From the NCBI RefSeq assembly GCF_008271805.1, contig NZ_VSRY01000138.1, positions 1-64,000 of the forward strand: DNA of 64,000 nucleotides. Reading direction: 5' to 3'. The position numbers and the translations under genes are program-made. The notes under the pieces were generated by a model. The model was not told the DNA's origin. It made no database searches and saw only the letters and a program-made list of their open reading frames with translations. Positions 41,490-49,924 of the stretch are shown here, piece after piece; within the stretch, counting starts at the first letter, position 1; each line of letters starts with the position of its first letter. The stretch is from Streptomyces sp. TRM49041 (lineage in GTDB: Bacteria; Actinomycetota; Actinomycetes; Streptomycetales; Streptomycetaceae).

Positions 41490-43160
41490 ATGCGTTCTTT
41501 CCGTACGTCCCCCTCGCGCCGCGCCGTCCTCGGCGCCGGCCTCGCCGTCGCCGGCACGGCGGCGCTCTCCGCCTGCACGGGCTCCGGGTCCGGGTCCGGG
41601 TCCGGGCACTCCGGGCACGGCTCGTCCGCCGGCCCCGCCTCGGCGGGCTTCGTCGCACCGGACGGCCCCGAGGTCGCCGCCGCCGAGGCCGCGCGCGGCT
41701 CCGGCCCCGTCCGCACCGTCCGCCTCACCGCCACGGCCACCACGCTCGACCTGGGCGCCGGCCGCACCGTGAAGTCCTGGGCGTACGGCGACGAGCTGCC
41801 CGGCAAGGAGGTGCGGGTCACGGCGGGCGACACCCTGGCGCTCACCCTCGCCAACAACCTGCCGCAGGCCACGTCCCTGCACTGGCACGGACTCGCCCTG
41901 CGCAACGACATGGACGGCGTGCCCGGCCTGACGCAGCAGGACATCAAGCCCAGCGGCGAGTTCGCCTACCGCTTCGCGGTGCCGCACCCGGGCACGTACT
42001 GGTTCCACCCGCACTCGGGCCCCCAGCTCGACCGGGGCCTGTACGCACCGCTGATCGTCGAGGACCCGAAGGAGCCGCTGGCCTACGACAAGGAGTGGGT
42101 CGTCGTCCTGGACGACTGGGTCGACGGCGTGGACGGCTCGACGCCCGACGCGGTGCTGGCCGAGCTGCGCCGGGGCATGGGGGACATGGACCACGGTTCG
42201 ACCGGCGGCGGGGGCCACGAGGGCCACGGGGCGGTCGCGGGCGAGGCAGATGCACAGGCCGCCGCACAGGCCGAGGCCCGGGCCTCCGAAGGGACCACGT
42301 CACCGAGCCCGGGCGCGTCCGGCCCGTCCCGGATGATGATGGGCGCGAACAGCGACCTGCTCGGCGGTGACGCGGGCGATGTGGCCTACCCGTACTACCT
42401 GGTCAACGGGCGGACGGCGGAGGCTCCTTCGGAGTTCCGCGCCAAGCCGGGTGACCGGGTCCGGCTGCGGATCATCAACGCGGGCGGCGACACCGCGTTC
42501 CGCGTCGCGCTCGGCGGCCACCGGCTGACCGTGACGCACACGGACGGCTTCCCGGTACGGCACGCCGAGACGGACGCGCTGCTGATCGGCATGGGCGAGC
42601 GGTACGACGTACTGGTCACGGCGGGCGACGGCGTCTTCCCGCTGGTCGCCGCGGCCGAGGGCAAGAAGGCGGCCGCGCTCGCCGTGCTGCGGACCGGCGC
42701 GGGCGCGGCGCCCGCCGCCACCGTACGGCCGAAGGAGCTGACGAGCGGGCGGGTCATGACCGCCGACCGGCTGAAGGCGGCCGAGTCCGTGGCGCTGCCC
42801 GCCCGCACCCCGGACCGGACGATCAAGATCCGGCTGACCGGCGGGATGGCGAAGTACGACTGGGCGTTCGACGGCAAGCCGTACACCGCCGACCAGCGGC
42901 ACGCCGTGAAGGCGGGCGAGCGGGTCCGGCTGGTCTTCCGCAACGAGACCACCATGTGGCACCCGCTGCATCTGCACGGCCACACCTTCGCCCTGGCGAA
43001 CGTGGCGGGCGGTTCGCGGAAGGACACTGCGGTGATCCTGCCGAACGGGGCGCTCACGGTGGACTTCGACGCGGACAACCCGGGCCTGTGGATGCTCCAC
43101 TGCCACAACGTCTACCACGCGGAGGCGGGGATGATGACGGTGCTCGGCTACCGCCGCTGA
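41490..43160 (+). CDS. Tat-exported multicopper oxidase lipoprotein
   Basis: From ATG 41490 (GAGGTGA 7 nt upstream) the protein has 556 residues. The signal has twin Arg (SRRAVLG, residues 9-15) and a lipobox LSAC with Cys29, so it is folded before export and then lipid-anchored. All four copper-binding blocks are seen: SLHWHGLA, YWFHPHSG, MWHPLHLHGHTF and the C-terminal LHCHNVYHAEAGMM. A Met/His/Gly insertion (GMGDMDHGSTGGGGHEGHG) lies between the first two cupredoxin domains, like Met-rich inserts in copper-oxidising CueO-like enzymes. The likely role is cuprous oxidation or phenol oxidation. A strong hairpin follows. Confidence 0.92.
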   Translation: MRSFRTSPSRRAVLGAGLAVAGTAALSACTGSGSGSGSGHSGHGSSAGPASAGFVAPDGPEVAAAEAARGSGPVRTVRLTATATTLDLGAGRTVKSWAYGDELPGKEVRVTAGDTLALTLANNLPQATSLHWHGLALRNDMDGVPGLTQQDIKPSGEFAYRFAVPHPGTYWFHPHSGPQLDRGLYAPLIVEDPKEPLAYDKEWVVVLDDWVDGVDGSTPDAVLAELRRGMGDMDHGSTGGGGHEGHGAVAGEADAQAAAQAEARASEGTTSPSPGASGPSRMMMGANSDLLGGDAGDVAYPYYLVNGRTAEAPSEFRAKPGDRVRLRIINAGGDTAFRVALGGHRLTVTHTDGFPVRHAETDALLIGMGERYDVLVTAGDGVFPLVAAAEGKKAAALAVLRTGAGAAPAATVRPKELTSGRVMTADRLKAAESVALPARTPDRTIKIRLTGGMAKYDWAFDGKPYTADQRHAVKAGERVRLVFRNETTMWHPLHLHGHTFALANVAGGSRKDTAVILPNGALTVDFDADNPGLWMLHCHNVYHAEAGMMTVLGYRR

Positions 43161-43179
43161 CCGCCTGCCCGGGGCGGCC

Positions 43180-43215
43180 CCTGCCCGGGCCCGGCGGCTG
43201 CCGGACCCGGGCAGG
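43180..43215 (+). terminator. Strong terminator after the multicopper oxidase
   Basis: A 16-bp stem with one mismatch (CCTGCCCGGGCCCGGC at 43180 and GCCGGACCCGGGCAGG at 43200) closes a 4-nt loop. An outer stem, GGGGCGGCCC at 43171 and GGGCCGCCCC at 43220, extends it. It starts 20 nt after the stop codon. Confidence 0.8.
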
Positions 43216-43266
43216 ACGTGGGCCGCCCCACACCTGCCCTCCAGGACATCGCGTCGGTCTGACGAT

Positions 43267-43272
43267 TACACT
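43267..43272 (+). promoter_or_regulatory. Leaderless-type -10 box of nadE
   Basis: TACACT ends 7 nt before the GTG at 43280. A possible -35 (AGGACA, 43243-43248) has an 18-bp spacing. No ribosome-binding site lies between the box and the start. Confidence 0.5.
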
Positions 43273-43279
43273 GGGCGGC

Positions 43280-45043
43280 GTGCCTCAACTACGCCTCGCC
43301 CTGAATCAGATCGACTCGACCGTCGGCGACCTCTCCGGAAACGCCGAGGCGATCGTGCACTGGACCCGGCACGCCGCCGAACAGGGGGCGCATCTCGTCG
43401 CGTTCCCCGAGATGGCGCTGACCGGCTACCCCGTCGAGGACCTGGCCCTGCGGTCGTCCTTCGTGGATGCCTCGCGCGCCACGCTGCGCGGACTCGCCGC
43501 GCGGCTCGCCGCCGAGGGCCTCGGGGAGCTGCCGGTGATCGTCGGCTATCTGGACCGCTCGGAGCGGGCCCAGCCGAAGTACGGGCAGCCCGCCGGTGCG
43601 CCGCAGAACGCGGCCGCCGTGCTGCACCGCGGGGAGGTGGCACTCACGTTCGCCAAGCACCACCTGCCGAACTACGGCGTCTTCGACGAGTTCCGCTACT
43701 TCGTCCCGGGCGACACGCTCCCGGTGATCCGGGTGCACGGCGTGGACGTGGCGCTGGCGATCTGCGAGGACCTGTGGCAGGACGGCGGGCGCGTCCCGGC
43801 CACCCGGGCCGCGGGCGCCGGACTGCTGGTGTCGGTCAACGCCTCGCCGTACGAGCGGAACAAGGACGACGTCCGCCTGGAGCTGGTGCGCAAGCGCGCC
43901 CAGGAGGCCGGGTGCACCACCGCGTACCTGGCGATGATCGGCGGCCAGGACGAGCTGGTCTTCGACGGCGACTCGATCGTCGTGGACGCGAACGGCGAGG
44001 TCGTCGCCCGGGCGCCGCAGTTCGCCGAGGGCAGCGTGGTCCTGGACCTCGATCTGCCGGCCGCGGCGGCCGAACCGGTGACCGGCCTCCTGGACGACGG
44101 GCTCCGCGTCGAGCGGGTCGTGCTGTCCGAGGAGCCGCTGCCCGCGTACGAGCCCGAGCTGACCGGCGGCTACGCGGACCGTCTCGACGACGACGAGGAG
44201 GTGTACACCGCACTGGTCGTGGGGCTGCGCGCGTACGCCGCGAAGAACGGTTTCCGGTCCGTGCTGATCGGCCTGTCGGGCGGCATCGACTCGGCACTGG
44301 TCGCCGCCATCGCCTGCGACGCGCTGGGCGCGCAGAACGTGTACGGCGTGTCGATGCCGTCGAAGTACTCGTCGGAGCACTCCAAGGGCGACGCGGCCGA
44401 GCTGGCCCGTCGTACCGGGCTGAACTTCCGCACCGTACCCATCGAGCCGATGTTCGACGCGTACATGGGGTCGCTGGGCCTGACCGGCCTTGCCGAGGAG
44501 AACCTCCAGTCGCGGCTGCGCGGCACGCTGCTGATGGCGATCTCCAACCAGGAGGGCCACATCGTCCTCGCGCCGGGCAACAAGTCCGAGCTGGCGGTGG
44601 GCTACTCGACGCTGTACGGCGACTCGGTCGGCGCGTACGGGCCGATCAAGGACGTGTACAAGACGACGGTCTTCCGGCTGGCGAAGTGGCGCAACCGGGC
44701 GGCGGAGGAGCGCGGCCAGACCCCGCCGATCCCCGAGAGCTCCATCACCAAGCCGCCGAGCGCCGAGCTCCGCCCCGGCCAGGTCGACACCGACTCGCTG
44801 CCGGACTACGACGTCCTCGACCGGATCCTCGAACTGTACGTCGACCGCGACCAGGGCAAGGACGCGATCGTCGCGGCGGGCTTCGACGTGGAACTGGTCG
44901 CGAAGACACTGCGGCTGGTGGACACGGCGGAGTACAAGCGGCGCCAGTACCCGCCGGGCACGAAGATCTCCGCGAAGGGCTTCGGCAAGGACCGGCGCCT
45001 GCCGATCACGAACCGCTGGCGGGAGACCCCCCTCAGCGGCTGA
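43280..45043 (+). CDS. nadE: Glutamine-hydrolysing NAD+ synthetase
   Basis: The 587-residue enzyme starts at GTG (VPQLRLALNQ). The N-terminal nitrilase-type glutaminase has its catalytic triad as FPEMALTGYP (Glu), FAKHHLPNYGVFDE (Lys) and LAICEDLW (Cys). The C-terminal synthetase domain begins about residue 310 with the PP-loop SGGIDSALVAA near 332, followed by SMPSKYSSEHSKGDA, LAPGNKSELAVGYST and KPPSAELRPGQ. It makes NAD+ from nicotinate adenine dinucleotide, ATP and glutamine-derived ammonia. The frame upstream to 42956 lies inside the oxidase gene and is a shadow. The start lies directly behind a -10 box, consistent with a leaderless mRNA. Confidence 0.95.
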   Translation: MPQLRLALNQIDSTVGDLSGNAEAIVHWTRHAAEQGAHLVAFPEMALTGYPVEDLALRSSFVDASRATLRGLAARLAAEGLGELPVIVGYLDRSERAQPKYGQPAGAPQNAAAVLHRGEVALTFAKHHLPNYGVFDEFRYFVPGDTLPVIRVHGVDVALAICEDLWQDGGRVPATRAAGAGLLVSVNASPYERNKDDVRLELVRKRAQEAGCTTAYLAMIGGQDELVFDGDSIVVDANGEVVARAPQFAEGSVVLDLDLPAAAAEPVTGLLDDGLRVERVVLSEEPLPAYEPELTGGYADRLDDDEEVYTALVVGLRAYAAKNGFRSVLIGLSGGIDSALVAAIACDALGAQNVYGVSMPSKYSSEHSKGDAAELARRTGLNFRTVPIEPMFDAYMGSLGLTGLAEENLQSRLRGTLLMAISNQEGHIVLAPGNKSELAVGYSTLYGDSVGAYGPIKDVYKTTVFRLAKWRNRAAEERGQTPPIPESSITKPPSAELRPGQVDTDSLPDYDVLDRILELYVDRDQGKDAIVAAGFDVELVAKTLRLVDTAEYKRRQYPPGTKISAKGFGKDRRLPITNRWRETPLSG

Positions 45044-45065
45044 ACCGCCGCCGCGCCGGCGACGC

Positions 45066-46031
45066 TCAGAGCTTCACCGACGCGGCGATCGGCAGATGGT
45101 CGCTGTCGGTGCGGGGCAGGGACCAGGAGGCGACCGGTTCGACGCCCTTCACCAGGACCTGGTCGATACGGGCCATCGGGAACGCGGCCGGCCAGCTGAA
45201 GCCCATGCCGTCGCCGGCCGCGCCCTGGGTGGAGCGCATCTGGGAGGTGACGGCGTTCAGCGAGCGGTCGTTCATGGTGCCGTTGAGGTCGCCGAGGAGG
45301 ATCACCTTGTTGTTGGGCTCGTCGGCGATGGCCTCGCCGAGCTGGTCGGCGCTGCGGTCTCGCTGGTTGGCGGTGAAGCCGGCCTTCAGCTTGACCCGTA
45401 CGGACGGGAGATGGGCCACATAGACGGCGACGGCGCCTTCGGGCGCGGTCACGGTGGCGCGCATCGCACGGGTCCAGCCGAGGCGGATGTCGACCGGGCG
45501 GCTGTCGGTGAGCGGGTACTTGCTCCACAGGCCGACCGTGCCGCGTACGGAGTGGTACGCGTACGTGTCTGCCAGCGCCTCCTCGTACCTGGGCACGGCC
45601 GCGGCCTTGAGCTCCACCAGCGCCACGACGTCCGCCTCGGTTTCGGCGATCGTGCGGGCGGTGCCCTCGGGGTCGGGGTTGTCGGCGTTGACGTTGTGCG
45701 AGACGACCACGAGGTCGCCGCCGGTGCCGGTCCGGTCGAAGGCGAGGCCGCCGAAGAGGTTCGCCCAGACGATCGCCGGGGCGAGCACGGCGATCAGGGC
45801 GGTCGCCGAGCGGCGCAGCACGGCGAGGCCCACGAGCACCGGGACGAAGAGGCCGAACCAGGGGAGGAACGTCTCGACGAGACTGCCCAGATTGCCGATG
45901 TCGTTGGGGATGTGACGGTGCAGCACCATCAGGAGGGCGAGCAGGACCGCGCACACGGCGAGCACGGTGCCGCGGCGCCAGATGCCGGGATCGTTCCGCC
46001 AGCGGTCCGTCACGTCGTCCACCTGCACCAT
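45066..46031 (-). CDS. Membrane-anchored endonuclease/exonuclease/phosphatase-family protein
   Basis: The 321-residue protein has an N-terminal membrane part with three hydrophobic segments (about residues 20-40, 50-72 and 76-95), then an EEP domain at about 105-321. Catalytic-type motifs are SHNVNAD (Asn), VVALVELKA (Glu), LLGDLNGTMND (Asp/Asn) and DSDHLPIAASV (Asp/His). The domain faces outside if the topology follows the usual pattern. Substrates of this group include nucleic acids, phospholipids and phosphoinositides; none can be chosen here. It is convergent with nadE (22-bp gap). Confidence 0.87.
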   Translation of the reverse strand: MVQVDDVTDRWRNDPGIWRRGTVLAVCAVLLALLMVLHRHIPNDIGNLGSLVETFLPWFGLFVPVLVGLAVLRRSATALIAVLAPAIVWANLFGGLAFDRTGTGGDLVVVSHNVNADNPDPEGTARTIAETEADVVALVELKAAAVPRYEEALADTYAYHSVRGTVGLWSKYPLTDSRPVDIRLGWTRAMRATVTAPEGAVAVYVAHLPSVRVKLKAGFTANQRDRSADQLGEAIADEPNNKVILLGDLNGTMNDRSLNAVTSQMRSTQGAAGDGMGFSWPAAFPMARIDQVLVKGVEPVASWSLPRTDSDHLPIAASVKL

Positions 46032-46204
46032 TCCGTCGTCCTCACGTGCTGCTCGGTTTCCTTGCTCCGTACCGGATCACGACCCTAGGCGATCACGGAA
46101 CGGCCCTACTGCCTGGATGACGGCCCCCCTGGTGGCGGGGGTTCCTGGGGTTGTGGGCAGGGCGCCGACTGTGACAGAACGCGCACACTTCTGGCCAGAG
46201 GTTG

Positions 46205-46963
46205 CTACGCGGGGTGAGGTGGCGGGGGCGTCGCCGCCGCACCGGCCAGGACGGTGTCCACGATCCGCGCCGGGAGGTCCTCGTCGAGGTCGGCGTCCGG
46301 GGTGATGACGGTGCGCAGCAGGACGGGGCCGCTGAACAGGTCGCCGAGAAGGTCGAGGTCGACGTCGGGGCGGATCTCACCGGTCGCGACGCCGCGCCGC
46401 AGCACGTCGAGGGTGGCGCGGCGGTGCGGCCGGATCACGGCGCGGTGGTAGGCGTCCCGGAGCGCGGGGTAGCCGCGGAGCTGGGCGAAGAGGGTGTGGA
46501 GGACGGCGGAGGAGCGCTTGGCGACGCCGCGCCGGCGCAGGATCTCCAGGAGCGCGACCAGGTCGTCGCGCACGGAGGTGCCGGGCAGCTCGGGCTCCGG
46601 GGGCTCGATGGACCGCATGACCTCGACGAGCAGCTCCTCCTTGCCGGGCCAGCGGCGGTAGATGGTGGCCTTGCCGACGCCGGCGGTGCGGGCGATCCGC
46701 TCGATGGACACCTCGGGCAGGGGGACGCCGTCCTCCAGGAGCCGGACGACCGCGTCGAGGATCGCCCGCTCCACCACTTCGCTGCGCGGCCTGCCCCGGC
46801 GCGCGGCGGGCGGCGGGCCGTCGGCGGGCGGCGGGCCGTCAGCGGGCGGCGGGCCGTCAGCGGGCGGCGGGCCGTCGGCGGGCTGGGCCGAGGACGGGGC
46901 CGAGGACGTGGCGGGGCGACCGACGTCCATGGGGTCGCGGTCGTGGGGTTCCGGTCGGGCCAC
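46205..46963 (-). CDS. TetR-family regulator with a Pro-rich N-terminal repeat
   Basis: The GTG start at 46963 has GAGAGG 10 nt upstream; the protein has 252 residues. Residues 29-52 are four copies of ADGPPP, a low-complexity extension not usual in the family. The TetR helix-turn-helix follows at about 65-108 (ERAILDAVVRLLEDG, IERIARTAGVGKATIYRRWP), then the TetR_C-type ligand domain. It lies 27 bp after the DHA2 exporter on the same strand, so it probably represses the exporter operon through the palindrome at 48632 and is released by an exported drug. Confidence 0.88.
   Translation of the reverse strand: MARPEPHDRDPMDVGRPATSSAPSSAQPADGPPPADGPPPADGPPPADGPPPAARRGRPRSEVVERAILDAVVRLLEDGVPLPEVSIERIARTAGVGKATIYRRWPGKEELLVEVMRSIEPPEPELPGTSVRDDLVALLEILRRRGVAKRSSAVLHTLFAQLRGYPALRDAYHRAVIRPHRRATLDVLRRGVATGEIRPDVDLDLLGDLFSGPVLLRTVITPDADLDEDLPARIVDTVLAGAAATPPPPHPA
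46815..46886 (-). repeat. 18-bp in-frame tandem repeat in the TetR gene
   Basis: About four copies of an 18-bp unit (GGGCCGTCGGCGGGCGGC with single changes) encode ADGPPP repeats before the DNA-binding domain. Because the unit is a multiple of three, copy-number changes keep the frame. Confidence 0.8.
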
Positions 46964-46990
46964 CGGGTCCGCCTCTCGTCGCGTACGGGT

Positions 46991-48607
46991 TCAGCGCGGC
47001 AGCGATTCTCGCCGGTCGTCCTCTCCCGTAGGGAACCGGTCGCCCTGCTCCGGACCGCGGCCCGGGAGGAAGGCGGCCATCACCACCGCGCCCAGGGCCG
47101 CGACGGTGGCCGAGCAGAGGGCGGTGACGTGCATGGCGTTCAGGAAGGCGGTGTGGGCGGGGCCGACAAGGGCCTCGCCCGCCGGGCCCAGCCGCTGGGC
47201 GGCGGCCAGGGTGCCCTCCACCGACTCGCCCGCCGCGTCCCGGACGCCCGGCGGGACCGGGCCGAGGTGCTGTTCGATCCCGCGCCGATAGGCGGCGGAC
47301 AGCAGCGAGCCGAGGACGGCCACGCCGAGGGCCCCGCCGATCTGCCGGAACGTGTTGTTGATCGCGGAGGCCGAGCCGGCCTTCTCCCGGGGCAGCGACT
47401 GCATGACCGCGACCGTCACGGGCGGCATGACGTGCGCCATTCCCGTGCCCTGGGCGAAGAGGACCAGCTCGATGGCCCATACGGGTGTGGCCGCGTCGAA
47501 CGCGGCGAACGCGGCCATGCACGCGGCGACCAGGAGCAGCCCCGCCGTGCAGACCGTACGCGCGCCGAACCGCCGCACCACCAGCCGGGACCGCGCCGCG
47601 AACAGCAGCTGCGGGGCCGCGAGCGGCAGGAGCAGCAGACCCGCCTGGAGCGCACTGAAGCCGCGGACGGTCTGCAGATAGAACACCGAGACGAAGGTCA
47701 CACCCATCAGGGCGAAGAAGACCAGCGCGATCCCGCCGACGGCCGCCGAGAACGCCGGCTTGCGGAAGTACGCCATGTCGATGGCCGGATGGGCGGTGCG
47801 CCTCTCGTGGGCGACGAACCCGACGAGGACGAGCAGCCCGGCCACGACGGGCAGCAGGACCGACCAGTGCGTCGCGTCGGACAGCTCGCCGCCCCGGATG
47901 ATCCCGGACACCAGCAGGACGAGCCCGACGATCGACAGCGCGGCCCCGCCCGGGTCGAGCCGCCCGGGCGCCGGGTCCCTGGACTCGGGTACCAGCGCCA
48001 GCACCGCGATCAGCGAGACGATCACGACGGGCACGTTGACCAGGAAGATGGAGCCCCACCAGAAATGCTCCAGGAGCAGCCCGCCGGTGACCGGGCCCAC
48101 GGCGATGGCCACCCCCACGGCGGTCACCCACATGCCGATCGCGCGCGGCTGTTCCTCGCGCTCGAAGACGTTCATCAGGATCGCGAGGGTCGCCGGGAGC
48201 ACGAACGCCGCCCCGAGCCCCATCACCGCGCGCTGGACGACCAGCTCGACGGCCGAGTCGGCGAGCGCGGCCAGCGCGGAGGCGATCCCGAAGACGACGG
48301 TGCCGAACAGCAGCGTCCTGCGCCGTCCGAGCCGGTCGCCGAGCAGACCCGCGGTGAACAGCAGGCCCGCGAAGACCAGGGCGTACGCGTTGATCGCCCA
48401 CTCCAGCTGGCTCTGTGTCGCGCCGATGCCGATGGGCGGCGGGCTTGCGATGGTCTTGACCGCCACGTTCAGGATCGAGTTGTCCAGGACCACGATGAGC
48501 AGGCTGAGCATCAGCACGGCGAGGATCACCCAGCGCCGGCGGTGGACCTCCTCCGGGATGTCGCGGACGGGCCGGCGGGCGTGTGGCGTGCGTGGGGGCT
48601 GGGCCAT
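46991..48607 (-). CDS. DHA2-family (EmrB/QacA-like) MFS drug exporter
   Basis: The 538-residue protein has a cytoplasmic N-terminus of about 28 residues and about 14 hydrophobic segments. DHA2 signatures are seen: [13 protein letters not shown] (motif D1-like), [13 protein letters not shown] (motif A) and [16 protein letters not shown] (motif C, antiporter). It expels drugs or secondary metabolites with proton influx. The ATG lies 6 nt behind a TACGGT -10 box on the minus strand, so it is probably leaderless, with a palindrome overlapping the promoter. It forms an operon with the TetR gene. Confidence 0.9.
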   Translation of the reverse strand: MAQPPRTPHARRPVRDIPEEVHRRRWVILAVLMLSLLIVVLDNSILNVAVKTIASPPPIGIGATQSQLEWAINAYALVFAGLLFTAGLLGDRLGRRRTLLFGTVVFGIASALAALADSAVELVVQRAVMGLGAAFVLPATLAILMNVFEREEQPRAIGMWVTAVGVAIAVGPVTGGLLLEHFWWGSIFLVNVPVVIVSLIAVLALVPESRDPAPGRLDPGGAALSIVGLVLLVSGIIRGGELSDATHWSVLLPVVAGLLVLVGFVAHERRTAHPAIDMAYFRKPAFSAAVGGIALVFFALMGVTFVSVFYLQTVRGFSALQAGLLLLPLAAPQLLFAARSRLVVRRFGARTVCTAGLLLVAACMAAFAAFDAATPVWAIELVLFAQGTGMAHVMPPVTVAVMQSLPREKAGSASAINNTFRQIGGALGVAVLGSLLSAAYRRGIEQHLGPVPPGVRDAAGESVEGTLAAAQRLGPAGEALVGPAHTAFLNAMHVTALCSATVAALGAVVMAAFLPGRGPEQGDRFPTGEDDRRESLPR

Positions 48608-48613
48608 GGGCCC

Positions 48614-48650
48614 ACCGTAAGGCGAATTCCGATACGGCGCCGTTTCGTAT
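48614..48650 (-). promoter_or_regulatory. Promoter and probable TetR operator of the exporter operon
   Basis: On the minus strand TACGGT (48614-48619) ends 6 nt before the exporter ATG. Upstream lies ATACG-N9-CGTAT (48632-48650) with the perfect inner palindrome ACGGCGCCGT; it covers the expected -35 region. Palindromes of this type are usual TetR-family operators. Binding by the regulator at 46205 is inferred from the operon arrangement. Confidence 0.6.
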
Positions 48651-48840
48651 TACTCCGCTCTCCGGCCACTCCGCCTCTCCGCCTCTCCGACTCCTCCGCC
48701 TCCTCAACCTCTCCTGCCACTCCCCTCCCCGCCTCACTCCCCCTCCCCGCATCACTCCGCTTCCCGGCTCACTCCGCTCCTTCCCGCCTTCTCCCCCGCT
48801 CGGTGTTCCGCCCCACTTCCCCCCGCGCGGCACGAAGTGC
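48651..48840. other. Pyrimidine-rich intergenic tract
   Basis: About 180 bp upstream of panB consist on the plus strand of C/T-rich units such as CGCCTCTC, CACTCCCC and TCACTCCGC. No gene or clear hairpin is visible. Together with the palindrome described separately, this fills the 296-bp gap between the exporter and panB starts. Confidence 0.7.
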
Positions 48841-48903
48841 CACCATGGACGTGGTCCGGGGACGCCGTCAGGGCGCCTCGAGATGACGAAGGAGTCGTTT
48901 CAC

Positions 48904-49791
48904 ATGACGCTTCAGCCTGCCCCGAAACAGTCCGGCGACAGCAGCGGGGAGCCCGCGAACAAGCACCCCAAGGCGCTGTACGGCGGAAAGGGCACGCGCC
49001 GTATCACCGTCCACGACATCGCCGCCGCCAAGGAGCGCGGCGAGAAGTGGCCCATGCTCACCGCCTACGACGCGATGACCGCGTCCGTCTTCGACGAGGC
49101 CGGCATCCCGGTTCTGCTCGTCGGCGACTCCATGGGCAACTGCCACCTCGGCTACGACACCACCGTGCCCGTCACGCTGGACGAGATGGCCATCCTGTCC
49201 GCCGCCGTCGTACGGGGCACCAAGCGCGCCCTCGTCGTCGGCGACCTGCCGTTCGGCTCGTACCAGGAGGGCCCGGTCCACGCCCTGCGGTCGGCGACGC
49301 GGCTGGTCAAGGAGGCAGGCGTCGGCGCGGTCAAGCTGGAGGGCGGCGAGCGCTCGCTGCCCCAGACGGAGATGCTGGTGCAGTCCGGCATCCCCGTGAT
49401 GTCCCACCTCGGTCTGACCCCGCAGTCCGTGAACACCATGGGCTACCGGGTGCAGGGTCGCGCCGACGAGGACGCGCACCGGATGCTGCGGGACGCGAAG
49501 GCGGCGCAGGACGCGGGGGCGTTCGCGGTCGTCCTGGAGCTCGTACCGGCCGATCTCGCCGCCGAGGTCACCCGGTCCCTGCACATCCCGACCATCGGCA
49601 TCGGCGCGGGCCCCGACACGGACGCCCAGGTCCTGGTGTGGACGGACATGGCGGGGCTGACCGGCGGCAAGGTTCCGCGGTTCACCAAGCAGTACGCGGA
49701 CCTCCGCCGGACGCTGGGCGACGCGGCCCAGGCGTTCGCGGACGACGTCGCCGGCGGGGCGTTCCCCACCGAGGAGCACACCTTCCACTAG
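48904..49791 (+). CDS. panB: 3-methyl-2-oxobutanoate hydroxymethyltransferase
   Basis: From ATG 48904 (AAGGAG upstream) the protein has 295 residues, the normal length for PanB, with a short actinobacterial N-terminal extension. It makes ketopantoate from 2-oxoisovalerate and methylenetetrahydrofolate, the first step of pantothenate synthesis. The TIM-barrel motifs are clear: LTAYDAMTASVFDEAGI, VGDSMGN (metal-binding Asp), VVGDLPFGSYQ, KLEGGE, PVMSHLGLTPQSV (catalytic region) and IGIGAGPDTDAQVLVWTDMAGL. The longer frame to 48583 crosses the pyrimidine tract and is not real. A terminator follows. Confidence 0.95.
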   Translation: MTLQPAPKQSGDSSGEPANKHPKALYGGKGTRRITVHDIAAAKERGEKWPMLTAYDAMTASVFDEAGIPVLLVGDSMGNCHLGYDTTVPVTLDEMAILSAAVVRGTKRALVVGDLPFGSYQEGPVHALRSATRLVKEAGVGAVKLEGGERSLPQTEMLVQSGIPVMSHLGLTPQSVNTMGYRVQGRADEDAHRMLRDAKAAQDAGAFAVVLELVPADLAAEVTRSLHIPTIGIGAGPDTDAQVLVWTDMAGLTGGKVPRFTKQYADLRRTLGDAAQAFADDVAGGAFPTEEHTFH

Positions 49792-49810
49792 CCACTGCGG
49801 CACGGACGAC

Positions 49811-49839
49811 AGCCCGCCGACTTCCCCCATCGGCGGGCT
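49811..49839 (+). terminator. Terminator of panB
   Basis: A perfect 10-bp stem (AGCCCGCCGA/TCGGCGGGCT) with a 9-nt loop starts 20 nt after the panB stop codon. Confidence 0.7.
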
Positions 49840-49870
49840 GTCGGATGTCCGCGGCCGATCCACAGGTGAT

Positions 49871-49914
49871 CTGTCGGCGGTCTGTCGGCGGGCTGTCGGC
49901 GGGCTGTCGGCGGG
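49871..49914. repeat. 11-bp tandem repeat, four copies
   Basis: CTGTCGGCGGG occurs three times exactly, preceded by one copy ending in T. The unit shares the TCGGCGGG sequence with the right arm of the panB terminator about 35 bp upstream, which suggests that it arose by slippage or duplication from that arm. It ends 11 bp before the next start codon. Confidence 0.85.
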
Positions 49915-49924
49915 CACTGGTCCC

